Shown here in pieces: positions 19,211 through 30,479 of a DNA stretch of 37,730 nucleotides. The translations under genes were made by a program, and so were the position numbers. Numbering within the stretch: the stretch's first letter is position 1; each line of letters opens with the position of its first letter. Source of the stretch: Rhizoclosmatium globosum (Eukaryota; Chytridiomycota; Chytridiomycetes; Chytridiales; Chytriomycetaceae); contig MCGO01000297.1 of the NCBI GenBank assembly GCA_002104985.1, forward strand, positions 1-37,730, written 5' to 3'. The notes beneath the pieces are model-generated. The model ran no database searches. It saw only the letters and a program-made list of their open reading frames with translations, and had not been told where the DNA came from.

Positions 19211-21845
19211 TCACCACACTTCCACCTCACTCTCATAATCTACATCCTCACTGTCATCATCGTCGCTCTCGCTTTCCTCAGACTGCAAGTTGACTTCCTC
19301 TGCTTCTACACCCTCTCTTTCCTCTTCCTCGACCTCTTCCTCCTCTACATCGTCCTCCTGCTGCGCAGCTTGCTGGTCCTCAGTCAAGTCTCCTTCTCTC
19401 CCTTTCCTGTACTCAGCAACAAAGCTTTGGAGGTCGGCCCACCACCCACTCAATTCAATTTTCGACTTCAAGTCAATGAGCCGCCCTCTCCCTACCACTT
19501 CCACATCCTTCGATTTCAGGAATGCTTTCATTTCTTTTACCATTGGAGCTCTGGAAACGTTGGAGGGTCCTTTGCGACGTGCCTTGGTTACACGTTCAGC
19601 TACCATTCTCTCCACAGCAGATCCTGTTCCCAATTTCCGCTTCAGTGACTTTCCTTTGCCAGGTCTTGGTTTGGCAGAGGAACGGAGAGTCCGTTTCTTA
19701 GGGATCTGGCCTTCGTGAAACGCAGCTTCAGCCCTGGCTACAACTTGAACATCATCCCATCCCAGTGGATTGTTGGCTGCCTCTCTTGCTGCTGCAGCAA
19801 CAGCATTTCTTGCCTCTGTCATTGCAGCAACGATTTCTCCTGGCGGCATTCCAACAGCAGTAATCAATACAGCGGCTTGGGCCGCCTCCTCCTTTTCTTT
19901 CAATTCCGCAGCTTGTTTTGCGGCACGTTCAGCCTTCCGAAAACGAGCTGCAACAATGAAATCTGGATCCAAAGCTTTGTCCAGGTAAATGTCGTTCCAT
20001 CCTCTTTGAATGATGTTCTTTCCATCGTCACCAATCTCTTCCAATCTGTTACAGGCCCTTTCTGTCCAGTCCACAGCCAAATCCTTCAACGAATCCATTC
20101 TTAAGTGTCGCTTCAATGCTGCAATTCGATTTGCTTCTGCTTCAAGGGGTGGTAATCCTGCTGCCAAGTCAGCCGCTTTTTGCTCCTTCAAATCAGTCAA
20201 AACTCTGAATATGAATGAGCTTGTAAGGTTTTTCAGCATGTCTTTCAATGGCTTATGGAGATGTGTGTCATTGATCTGTTGATTATTTGAAATAAATGCT
20301 GCACTGATCAAAAAAACTCACCTGATATGTCCCTGTTCCTCCAGCTGGAATAAAAAATAGAAGCATTCCAGGACATTTCTCCTTGATTTCGGATCAAAAT
20401 TTGGCAGTGAGATTCACAGGCCAGCAATCAAGCAAGAGAACGCAAAGAAAAGAGGTTACATCCGCAACAGAAATTCTGCGGCGAGAAGCCTCCTTTTCCT
20501 TCAAAACAGTGTAGATTCGTACCACAAATCCAACTTTGGTGTCATGATCACACCAATGATTGCTTGTTTTGTGGAAAACAAAACGAGGAAACAATTCTCG
20601 GGTTTCTTGCGATGGCAAACTGCGATCAGTCTTTCCAGCAAGGATCATGTGAATTGCAACAACGTTTCCAGTTGCGTCCACTGCAAGATTTCCAGTGTAT
20701 TGGCGTTTATCCTTGGGAAACATCGATTCCACATGTTTTGACCCTTTCAACTCCCATTTCCTGTCGCCTTGTGGGATGAGATGCGCCCCATATTCATCGC
20801 AGCAAACTAGGTGGGTCAAAGGCATGCCATTGGCAATAAGAATGGCCAACTCGTCCAACAACAAGCCAAACAACCTCTCCTGCTCAACAACTTGGGCAGC
20901 AGTAGCCTTAGAACCAGTCACACGACGATTACAAAATTGCGCTTCTGATAGTAGGAACCAATAGGCGTACGTGGAGCTTGGAGTCCAATCAGGCTCAAAT
21001 GGGTAGTGACGCTTGTGCACTTGATTGGCAAACGCCGCCACAATCTCAACACCAAACCCTGGATAGTCCTTGTGCTCAATACAAAGGGCAACAAGTTCGG
21101 CAGCTGCGACAGGACCCAACTTCATACGATCAGAAGGTGGTTCCAATTGGGCCTTTCGCTGGGCTCTCTCCTTTGCAGCAACAACAACAGCTTCGACCAG
21201 ATTTGGCTTGACTCTCAATGCCTGACGCTTCCACTTTACAGCAAGGGGGCCATTTGATCCCCAATTATTGGCACGACATTCATTGTAAAGTGTAATGTAC
21301 CGTTTTCGATAATCCCCAGCAGTTGAACGAGCAACAGTAATATTGTACGCTACTTGTATATCCGTAATCCACTGATCAATAGTTTTAAACCCGATGTGAG
21401 AGCCTAATGACAGTTTTAGTTTGACGTTGACGTGGAGACGGAACTCACCATCTCCAGCCCAAAAATGCCACTTCTCGTCATACAACTTCTGGACAGATGG
21501 GTCTTTTGAGTAATATGTCTTTGGTTCAGAGTTTTCTGTATGCTTGCTTGCAAAAGTTGCTGGGGGTAGTGCAGGAAGGTCCTGCTCTGCATACCACTCT
21601 GCCACAGTTTGGGGACCATCCAAAGCCATGTATTCTTTCAAAAGCTCGCCACGTTTAGCAACCTTTTCCAGGTAGTCTTTTGTTGGCCGTCCGACCAGAA
21701 CAGCAGTTGGGAGGTTCAGTTTTTCCGTGAAGAACTCAAATGCAGCTCTTTTCTTGGCAGCCGCGGCATTTTGAGCTACTTGCTCGGGTGTTGGGGCAAA
21801 ATTTGGCGCGACGCCCTTTCCCCTCGCAAGAAATGCCTTCATCAT
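19211..21845 (-). CDS. DDE-superfamily transposase-like gene with internal stop
   Basis: Start at 21845 (MMKAFLARG; the codon at 21878 is TTG). Exons 21845-20322 and 20275-19211 with a 46-nt intron (GTGAGT donor). The catalytic region resembles pogo/Tigger-type DDE endonucleases: CCDEYGAHL (first Asp), WELKGSKHV, VAIHMILAGKTD, then LLLDCWPVNLTAKF (second Asp) and, across the intron, IPAGGTGTYQ plus INDTHLHKPLK (third Asp). An in-frame TGA at 20394-20396 interrupts just after the second Asp although homology continues in frame, so the protein is probably truncated. The tail has a nuclear-like basic region, a SAP-like segment (MKAFLKSKDVEVVGRGRLIDL) and a long acidic end. No terminal inverted repeats were found. 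Confidence 0.8.
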
Positions 21846-21895
21846 TTTGACGTTTGTTGGTTTGGCGGAAAACGTCAAAACAAATAATAAAAAAG

Positions 21896-21932
21896 TCGGA
21901 TTACATATTTAAGGGATTATTTTTGTCGGATT
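21896..21932 (+). repeat. TCGGATT direct repeats beside the transposase gene (5' side)
   Basis: TCGGATT at 21896-21902 and 21926-21932, period 30, with TTGTCCGG about 30 bp further. Mirrors the arrangement at 19131-19168 but in the same, not inverted, orientation. Confidence 0.5.
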
Positions 21933-21971
21933 AAGACAGGAAGATATTTAATTTCTTGTCCGGGAAAATGC

Positions 21972-22115
21972 AGTGAATACGGTATGTAGATGGAAGTGGA
22001 TTGCATCGGGACCTAAATTACTTTGTTGTGTGCAAGAGCAAACGAGAGCCACTGACTTATAGTCCGTAAACGAGTCAATAAGAAAATTACCGGGACCTTA
22101 AATTGCATTATTTAT
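21972..22115 (+). pseudogene. relic of a RING-family C-terminal domain
   Basis: Reads YVDGSGL and then, in another frame, YFVVCKSKREPL to a stop, the end of the shared C-terminal unit. Similar in order and sequence to the relic at 6615-6775. It lies just upstream of RING gene 3. Confidence 0.6.
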
Positions 22116-22163
22116 TGGCTAAAAGAATTGAAAAAGAAGAGTCCCACTCTCACCGGTGAAAAA

Positions 22164-22946
22164 ATGCACGCACCATCCATCACCGACACTCTCACCTGCT
22201 CAATATGCATGGAACTCCTCCAAGATCCCGTCCGAGTCGATCCATGTGACCACTACTTCTGCCGGCCCTGCATCAAAGGCTGGCTGAGAAAGGACAGAAT
22301 GACATGCCCAATTGATCGCACGCACGTCAAAGGTTTCAAAGCGCCAGACAGAATTGTTGCAGAAATCGTTGAAAGATTGAATGGAAAGGAGGGACCAGCG
22401 AGACTATTGAACAATGTGTCATCCACAGGCTCCACATCTTTGAAACCTTCACCATCTGGAGCCTCTGCTTCTTCATCAATTTCTACCCATCCTGCCAACG
22501 AGAACCACGTCCAATCAGTCATGAGTAGAATCTTCCACAAAAACCAAAGCTCGCTGTCGACAGCCACACAACCACCTTCAGTCATTCGATCAACTTCTTC
22601 ACTACGAATACGACCAAATATTGAGCCACAATCGAGGATACTGTCGTGCTCTGGCTGCGATAAACAGCTCCCGCACAATCAATCATTCCACAAATGCAAC
22701 ACCTGCCGTGATACACTGTTTTGCACCTATTGCTACCGCTCAGCCGCGTTCATCCATCCTAATCACATCTTTTCGACACTTAATTACAGCTCCGTTAAAG
22801 AATGCGGACATTCCTGTGACGCTAGTGGCTCAATAATCCAGTGCTGCTTGTGCGGTCATACTAGCCATCACCCTTTATCTTCCTACAACTTGATTCTTTC
22901 GAATCGATATTGTGGTTCATGTTCAGTACGTGGATTACAACGATGA
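22164..22946 (+). CDS. RING-finger protein 3 with ZZ-like finger and cysteine-rich C-terminus
   Basis: 260 residues; start at ATG 22164 because the codon at 22128 is TTG. RING: CSICMELLQDP, PCDHYFCRPC and TCPID (C3HC3D). A Ser-rich linker is followed by a ZZ-type-like finger not seen in proteins 1 and 2 (CSGCDKQLP, CNTCRDTLFCTYCYR, HPNHIF). The C-terminal unit then appears in diverged form (CGHSCDASGSIIQCCLC, then RYCGSC). ZZ fingers bind peptides or modified tails, so this may be the less rearranged architecture from which the shorter copies derive; that direction is inference. Likely a cytosolic or nuclear E3 ligase. Confidence 0.85.
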   Translation: MHAPSITDTLTCSICMELLQDPVRVDPCDHYFCRPCIKGWLRKDRMTCPIDRTHVKGFKAPDRIVAEIVERLNGKEGPARLLNNVSSTGSTSLKPSPSGASASSSISTHPANENHVQSVMSRIFHKNQSSLSTATQPPSVIRSTSSLRIRPNIEPQSRILSCSGCDKQLPHNQSFHKCNTCRDTLFCTYCYRSAAFIHPNHIFSTLNYSSVKECGHSCDASGSIIQCCLCGHTSHHPLSSYNLILSNRYCGSCSVRGLQR

Positions 22947-23126
22947 AGAAATTTACTTGTATAAAACCGTGCTAGTAAACATTCACAGTTTGCATATACA
23001 ATGTTGAAATAATTCTTCATGATAATTATCTTATGGTTCCAAGCAAACATCCAAGTTTGAGAAATTATACAGTTCAGCTGGAGCACCAGCAACGGACACT
23101 GAAGAAATTTTAATCCAACCAACTAT
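22947..23126. other. spacer between RING gene 3 and a RING relic
   Basis: AT-rich, with no convincing coding frame, RNA gene or repeat. Confidence 0.4.
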
Positions 23127-23275
23127 ATGACCATCACAGACAACCTCAAGTGTTGTATCTGCCTGGCTGCAAGATGCAGCCCGTTTGAACCCATATAACC
23201 ACCACTACTTTCGTAGCTGCATCTCTACTTGGTTGCATCAACAGGCAGAGGCGTCACGCCATTGATCTTATGGTC
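23127..23275 (+). pseudogene. decayed RING domain
   Basis: Begins ATG ACC ATC ACA and reads ITDNLKCCICL like RING gene 3, shifts frame, then gives QDAARLNPYNHHYFRSCIS and TWLHQQ. The third and fifth zinc ligands are lost (Tyr and Arg), and the CPID end is destroyed by a further shift. Clearly non-functional. Confidence 0.75.
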
Positions 23276-23562
23276 AACCATCAACCCCATCAATACAGAA
23301 CCGAGGAAGAAGTTGTTCTCCTCAAATTCAATGATTTGGTGCAGCTATCATCAACAACACAAAGATTTTTCCAAAAAAATCCTCCATTGCCATCAATGTG
23401 GTGATATTCCTGGTTTGTGTGGTTTGTATGAAAATCGATGCTTCTGCTTATATTACTTAAAGGCTCTTGCTTTAGCTGTCAAAGGGAAGTTAAGGGATAA
23501 GCCCAACTTTCCTTTCCAAAATTTCTGTTTGCTTTCCTTGTGACACCTTTGCGGTTGCCTCC
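23276..23562 (+). other. region with possible remnants of the RING-gene 3' half
   Basis: No intact frame. CHQCGDIPGLCGLYENRCFC at about 23390-23452 has Cys spacing like the ZZ-like finger of RING protein 3, so it may be the rest of the decayed copy. The remainder must include the promoter of the receptor gene at 23563. Confidence 0.4.
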
Positions 23563-24846
23563 ATGAAGTCCCCTTCTCCCCGAGACAATTCGACATGGAC
23601 GATAAACCGAGCCAATGACGGACACACCGAATCACATGCGACAGCTTTGGCGTTTGCATCAGTCGGCCTCGTTGTCAATCTAGTGTTCATCGTATGCATC
23701 TTGATGAACCGGGCCCAACTGCTGCCAAAGGGAACGCCGACATCCAGCTCCACCGAATCCCTTGATACCCCTGTACTTCCGCCAAAGAAATGCTCGGCGA
23801 TGGTGCTCAACCGGATCATCTTTGTGATCCTGATTATCGTTTCAATCAGCGCTATAATTGTGCTTGCCTCCAACATTCTCAACCTCACCACAGTCCTGAC
23901 AGCCCTGCCTGGCGGTCCCGAGTTGAACCCAAACATCCGATTCAGCGATACGGAGGTGGCAGTGCGATACATACTCTGCTTCTCGGGATACGCTACGGTT
24001 GTGGCCTTATTCTGTGCCAACACAATTCTTGCCTTTGAACGATACTCTGTCATTCGATATTCAAAGTCACTGTCCTTGAAAGCTATTGCAGCGATAGTAC
24101 TTCCCTCGTTAGTCTTTTTTGCATGCTTGGTGACGTCTTTCATCTTGGCCGTGAGTCTGTCTCCTGATCTCCGACACCACCCTAAATTGACCACCACACT
24201 ACACCCAAAACAGAAAATCAATTCATGCACCGGAAGTGGCCTGAACTTTCACTATGGCCGCCCCTTCGCCATGCCAGGAAACAGGTCAAACCACGTTATC
24301 CAGCGTTACTTCCTCGTAGGAATCTGCTACTTTCCCATCTCAATTGTAATTATTTTTGGAGTCTATCTGGCGAGCTACAGAATCATTGCCAAAATTGTTG
24401 ACGAAACATACGAGATCCACCATACCCCTGATTTCGATGAATCGCAGGAAACAAGCAGCAGTATCGAGTCAGCTACCAAGAAACAAAAAGTTGCAGTCTT
24501 GATTCGATGTGCGTTGATGGGATTTGGGAGTTTAGCTTTCTATCTTCCAACTATCATAATCATATTCCTTGATCGGCTGAGTCCAGTGACTCCTCAAAAT
24601 AGCTGGAAGCGACAAAACGACACAACGAAAGCCGAGAATTTCAATGTGACTTTGGCCTCCAATGGATGTTCGGTTACTGGAACAAGCAATTTCACAGACC
24701 ATTCATGGTTTTATCCAGTTACCACAATATTACCGGCGATTGATGTTCTATGGACTCCTGTTTTGATCTTATGGCTTCAAATGCAGCATCGGCTCGTGTT
24801 TTTCAGATTTCTGAAAGCGATTCGGAGGAGGATGTTGGGATACTGA
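23563..24846 (+). CDS. rhodopsin-like (class A type) seven-helix receptor
   Basis: 427 residues, one exon, seven hydrophobic spans: about 29-48, 83-107, 134-158, 172-198, a fifth beginning YFLVGICYFPISIVIIFGVY, a sixth with LMGFGSLAFYLPTIIIIFL and a seventh with VTTILPAIDVLWTPVLILWL. TM1 has GLVVN; TM3 ends with ERY (159-161), the E/DRY G-protein switch; TM7 has DVLWTP where NPxxY is expected. The extracellular N-terminus carries NST. The third intracellular loop is Ser/Glu-rich. Signalling through a heterotrimeric G protein is the family expectation; the ligand is unknown. No retinal-lysine equivalent was identified in TM7, so it is probably not an opsin. Confidence 0.7.
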   Translation: MKSPSPRDNSTWTINRANDGHTESHATALAFASVGLVVNLVFIVCILMNRAQLLPKGTPTSSSTESLDTPVLPPKKCSAMVLNRIIFVILIIVSISAIIVLASNILNLTTVLTALPGGPELNPNIRFSDTEVAVRYILCFSGYATVVALFCANTILAFERYSVIRYSKSLSLKAIAAIVLPSLVFFACLVTSFILAVSLSPDLRHHPKLTTTLHPKQKINSCTGSGLNFHYGRPFAMPGNRSNHVIQRYFLVGICYFPISIVIIFGVYLASYRIIAKIVDETYEIHHTPDFDESQETSSSIESATKKQKVAVLIRCALMGFGSLAFYLPTIIIIFLDRLSPVTPQNSWKRQNDTTKAENFNVTLASNGCSVTGTSNFTDHSWFYPVTTILPAIDVLWTPVLILWLQMQHRLVFFRFLKAIRRRMLGY

Positions 24847-25018
24847 TGAAGTATACATTTCTTTTCTAGAATATATTGCGCTGTTTTCATGAATAAATAC
24901 AGTATGAATGTATCTTGTCGTCGTTCCAGTTGACCTCTTAACTAAGTCCTGTTTACACAGATTGCCAAGATCTGCAAACAAATCAAAAGCAGGAGTTCAA
25001 CCTCCCAGTTCCAACACG

Positions 25019-28000
25019 ATGCCTCCGCTCCAGCCCCGCAAAAATCTTCCACCAGTTTCGCAGTCCGTCGATTCGATCGCGGAAGGCTCAACAACTTCCT
25101 CCCAAAACAAGCTCGCGAAAGGAGAATCCAAAAACATGTCAAAGAGCGAACATTCTCTTCTCGGATCCACGTCAATCGAACCAAAAGGCGACGAGTCTCA
25201 CGCCCGAAACTCGTCTTCCTCAAAAGGACAAACAACAAGTGTCCCCGAATCAACGCCCTCCCTCCAACAACAACCATCAAGTCAAAAGACTCGTTCCTTC
25301 ATCCAATACATGGAAAAACCAGCTCCCCTTTTAAAACGCGCGTCTTCAGCGTTGATGAGCGACAAGGAAGCTCAGAATAACGATCAGATTGGAGCTCCAT
25401 TTCCACATCCTCCAAAGGAAAAGTCCCACTTGCACGCTGCTCATGTACCATCAACGCGGTCTCGAGCAGCTTCGATTACTCCAGAATCACGAAATCCGCC
25501 AACACTTGTGACGCCAACAGCTACAGCCGCAGGAGCAAATCAAGCTCCACCAACGCCAGTGGAGGAGCACCATCCTTTGGGAGAAATCTTACAAAAGGAC
25601 GATTCAAAAGATGCGAAAGATGTTGGTGCATTGAAAGACGCGAGCGTAACAATTGTAAGGGTTTATTCTTTTGAATCAGTTCCTAACAACCTTTACCCAG
25701 GATGAACACCATCTCCCGATCGAAGCATTAGTCTCAAGATACAAAACATCAGTCAATGTAAAGAGTCCACGAGATTCAACGGGTCTGACACACACACTTG
25801 CCAAAGAGTTGCTGTATCAACACGGGAAAAATATCTTACCTCGGCCCAAGAAGGAGTCAGCATTCTATAGATTCTTCATGTGTATCACAAACATGTTTAA
25901 TTTACTGCTGCTGTTTGGAGGGACAGGGTATTTAGTACTCTATAGCTTTGATCCAGTTGAGAACTTTTCAAATGTGTGTTGAGTCCAAAAGGATTGCTCG
26001 ATTAATTAATCACGCATTTAGGTCTACATCGGAAGTGTCCTTCTCTGTGTTGCCTTTGTAAATGCATTCATTGAATTTTACGAGCTCACGAAAGTCTCCA
26101 AAATCGTGGAAAGTTTCACAAACATGATTCCACGTGAGGCTCGATGTATTCGCGCATCCATGTTGCAGCGTATTAACGTTGCTGAATTGGTTCCTGGAGA
26201 TGTTATTTTGTTGGAGGCTGGAGACAAGATTCCTGCTGATGCGATTGTGTTTCATAGTCATGAATTAAGAGTTGATAATTCGTCGTTAACGGGGGAGAGT
26301 GAGAGTGTGGAGAGGAGTCCCGTTTTGGTTGGGGTTCTTGCTGCTGATGCGGGTGCTTTGGAGGCAAAGAATGTCGTGTTTGGTGGAACTGTTGTCTCAA
26401 ACGGTATATTGAATTTACCCAATCTTTTCAAATTAAGTTTTCGATCGTATGTAGGCGAAGCATACGTCATCATTATCCGAACGGGCGCACACACAGTCCT
26501 CGGCAAAATTGCCAACCTCACAAACCAATCTCATGGGGGCAAGAAATCCAAAAAACGGAGCCCACTCAGTTCTGAGATCCAACGATTCTGTAAACTTATT
26601 TCCCTTCTTGCAAGTGGGACCGCCATTTTCTTTTTCCTTATCAGTCTTGCACGGGGAAGCGAGTTCAATTCAAGTTTTCAATTCGCAATCGGAATTCTTG
26701 TTGCATGGATTCCCCAAGGTCTCCCCGTTACAGTTACAATGCTGTTGGCTGTTGCTGGGGAACGAATGGCGAAGAGGCAGGTTTTGATTAAGGATTTACA
26801 TGGTGTTGAGACCTTAGGTGCTATTACAATGTTGGCGACAGATAAGACCGGGACTTTGACCATGAATCAGATGAAAGTTTCGCGTGTTTGGACGAATATG
26901 GTTAACATGTATGCTGGTGATGGGGAAGCACCTGTGGGCGAGCGGTTGTTGAAATTGGATGTCAGTGGTGTTGCCCAGATTTTGCATATGGCTGCGACGT
27001 GTACAAGGTTTGTGAAGAAAATCTTCTCGATTTTATGCTGATTTGTTCAATGTTTTAGAGCGCGCTTTGACTCAACGGAGGGAAAGATTTCAGAACGGAA
27101 AATTATTGGCGATGCAACAGACACAGGGCTTCTTCAATTTGCGGCTAGTCGTTTGGCAAATGTCGAAAAGGTATGGCAAACAATAAACACTCACAGACTA
27201 AAGTATATGTATCAAGCTCTTCACCCAATATCCCAAAATCTTTGAGATTCCCTTTTCCTCCGAGACAAAGACGCATTTGAGTATTCACAGAAAAGGACAT
27301 CCTGATGGAACTCTCACTATGCATGTCAAAGGAGCACCAGAACGTGTCCTTGCATCCTGTGCAACAATCCTGATGAACGGGAAAGCAGAACCCCTAACTG
27401 ACTTTCATCGAACTCAATTTAAGGAAACATACGAAAAGATGGCGAAGCGTGGTGAACGTGTGATTGCATTTGCTCAGTATTGGCTTCCGGGGCGAAAGTT
27501 TCCTGATAACTATCGATTCAGTTTAGAAAAGACAAACTTTCCAACGGTATGTCTTTTAAGTGTTTCGCAAGTATTTGCTGACTCGTAGATAGACGGGTCT
27601 GACATTTGTCGGTTTGGTTTCAGTAGAAGACCCACCAAAACATGGCGTCCGAGAAGCGATTGGAAGTATTCGCCAGGCTGGAATCCAAGTCATAATGGTG
27701 ACGGGAGACCACCCACTCACAGCCGCTGCTATTGCACGAAGAATTAATCTTCTCACTCAACCGACACTCGAAGAAGTCGCGAAAGAATGTGGAAAGCCAC
27801 CGTCAAAAATTCCAGATTCAGAAGTGCATGCTGTGGTTGTGAATGGAGAGCTTCTTGCTTCGTTTACAGACGATGATTGGGATCGAGTCTTGAGTAAGCA
27901 GGAGGTTATTTTCGCAAGAACGAGTCCGAAACAGAAGCTAGAGATTGTAAAGCGTGCTCAAAGCTTAGGCCATATTGTTGGTGTCACTGGTGATGGTGTG

Positions 28001-29489
28001 AATGATGCTGCAGCGCTACGTCACGCCGACCTGGGGATTGCGATGAACAAAACAGGAAGCGATGTGAGCAAAGAAGCAGCAGGAATGATTCTGATGGACG
28101 ATAATTTCGCCAGTACTGTGGTTGGAATCTTGGAAGGTGAGAAGCAACTAAATTTTAAACAAAGGCTTTAATGACGTCTTATTAGGCCGTTTGATCTTTG
28201 TGAATATGAAGAAATCGATTCAATACTTCCTCACACACATCATGTCCGAAGTTTTCCCATATCTCGCCAACGTAGTTATCCCCATCCCTCTAGCCTTGAC
28301 CGCGATCCAAATTCTTGTCGTCGATCTTGGATTTGAGCTTTTCATTACTCTTTCTTTTGCTTGGGAGCCTCCAGAAGATTCAGAGGCTCTGCTCCGTCTT
28401 GGCCCACGACAACCCGTCACAGCCGAAAGTATCCAGTTAATGAAGAATAAACGCCAAGCAAAGAAAGACGTGCTGGAGGCGCAAGCAAATGCTATTCACG
28501 ATGCTGCTGAACGACGGTCCTCCATTGGAAACCAGTTGGATCTTGAAAAGCAAAAAACCAGCATAACCCCAAAGTATCAGCTAACTTCAGCAGATGAAGA
28601 CGATTATCAGAATCTATTGGAAAACTCGAATGACGAGATATACGGAGACTTGAATGAAGCACAAAAAGCGGCATTGAAATTGAAAGGGAGATGGTGGAGA
28701 CACATTTCCGAGCTAAAGGCGATGATGACCGACATTCGGTATTGGAAAGCTCAACAAAAAGAATGGAAAGCTCTGGTCGCGATCAAAAGTGGAGAAAGAC
28801 TTGTCGATGCTGAAGTACTCAGTTGGTCTTATTTGGAAGCTGGGTTGATGGAAGCATCGATATGCATCGGAACTTTCTTTGCTGTGTTGTATTGGGGTTG
28901 GGATATGACTCCGACAGACGCAAAGCGCATTCAGCGTTCTCGAGGTTTTAAACCACATACTGCTAATCATACACTTGAAAGTGGAATCATTATTGTAAGG
29001 GATATCCTCGATTATATACAGCTGACGCGTTTAACAATTAGACGGGTGAAGATCAACTTGAGGCACTTGAACAAGCACAGTCGGCCTTCTATCTTTCTAT
29101 TCTAATTGTTCAACTTTGGAATCTATTTGCTTGCAAGACCAGGCTGCGACTACCCACTCAAAAGATATTTGTTGCAAATGTTACTACTTTAATTGCAGTT
29201 GCTGTTGGGGTAACTTTTGCGATGCTGATTGTTTACACACCGTTTATGAATGGTACAGAATTCTTCGTTTATCCTGTCACTAACTTGATTATAAGCGGTG
29301 TTTATGACATCAAACGCTCTAAATCCGGTCTTTCTGCTCATTCCACTAAGCGCTGGATCTCTCGTATTTATCTACTCAATTTTTCGACGCGCTTTACTTC
29401 GAAAGTGGTGGCCTCAAACATTTGCAAAAGACTTTGGAGCAAAAGTAAGACTCAATATGGCAAAATCAGTGGACGAACTCAATTCATAG
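25019..29489 (+). CDS. P-type cation ATPase, Na+/K+-ATPase alpha-like (P2C), ten exons
   Basis: Exons 25019-25654, 25701-25973, 26022-26403, 26455-27007, 27059-27170, 27217-27546, 27593-28136, 28186-28994, 29042-29252 and 29296-29489 (introns 43-51 nt) give 1347 residues. A Ser/Pro-rich extension of about 210 residues precedes IDEHHLPIEALVSRYKTS, the start of the conserved core. TGES is at 393-396, the phosphorylated Asp is D560 (DKTGTLT), and TGDGVND is at 894-900. All ten membrane helices can be placed. TM4 has IPQGLP: the ion-binding Glu of PEGL is Gln (Q518). TM5 retains E965; TM6 has D990 and E994 (usually Asp). About 110 extra residues lie between TM6 and TM7. Ion selectivity may therefore differ from animal pumps. 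No beta subunit is seen nearby. Start at 24908 is possible. Confidence 0.9.
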
Positions 29490-29525
29490 CTTTATTTAAT
29501 GTATTATAATAAACAGCAATAGTCA

Positions 29526-30428
29526 TCAGCTTGGCGCTTCCTTTTCATTTTTCTTCTTTCGCAGCATCACAAGCTTGATTTTCATTATAACCAAAGGAAA
29601 GGATATGAAGAAGACTGACCAATCCACGGCTTGTAGTAATCGAGTGTAAAGAGTCAGATTTTCTTGCGAATCATTTGAAGCGACGACAAGAAACGCAATA
29701 TAGATCCCAAGCGATATTGCCATGGCAAGTGAACACATTAACCCGTATTGGGTAATGATGACAAACAAATCAATAGCGAGGATTTTGTAATCTTTTCTGA
29801 GCTTCACTGTGTCGACTGTCTTTTGGAAGATGTACTTCAAGTAATTTACCGCAAAAAACGTGTCCTAATAACTCATTTAATGTTATAAGTTATTTGAGTG
29901 TTTTAATTTATGCCTTACCAATATAAAAACACCCGCGCCAGCCAAAACATTTGCAGTTGTTGCAGCAACTTCTTGAGAGTCTGAATCTATTGGAATAACT
30001 ACAGCAATCAACGGGCCAAACGTTATCAAGCAAGTGAAAATCAATAGTATTCGAACTATTTTGAGTACGATGACTGAAGAAGTAGTTTGAAACACCTCAT
30101 AAGAACGCGTCCAGCTACTGCATAGGTAAAATATAAGCCACATTGCAAACGATATAGCGTTCGCGATATTGAGGCCCACAGACGCAGCAGACCACAGTGG
30201 GATGGAGATATACAAGCTATGTGTAATCAGGTATGCACATTGTGAAACTAAAAGCATAAGAAGCATGCAATTCTTGAGCGAGAAGACATGATGAATTGTT
30301 GGCGCTGTAACAACCAGAAAGCAACCCAATATCCCCAACTCAGCGACCGAAAACGCGGCTACAACGGCTATAGATGTGACGGCTTCTATTTGGTACTCCT
30401 CACCGGTTTCATGCAGGCGGATGTCCAT
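29526..30428 (-). CDS. seven-helix membrane protein of unknown family
   Basis: Two exons, 30428-29919 and 29864-29526, with a 54-nt intron (GTAAGG donor, ATTAG acceptor, phase 0), giving 282 residues; the start at 30452 is TTG and is not used. Seven spans: TM1 TSIAVVAAFSVAELGILG, TM2 NCMLLMLLVSQCAYLITH, TM3 NIANAISFAMWLIFYLC, TM4 IVRILLIFTCLITFGPLIAV, TM5 TTANVLAGAGVFIL, TM6 IITQYGLMCSLAMAISLG and TM7 VDWSVFFISFPLVIM, with a basic tail. No E/DRY or NPxxY motif. Receptor-like topology only; function unknown. A decayed copy follows upstream. Confidence 0.75.
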
Positions 30429-30479
30429 TTTGCTGATTGTTCTTAGAGACAATGATGATATTCAAGTGGACAGAACAAT

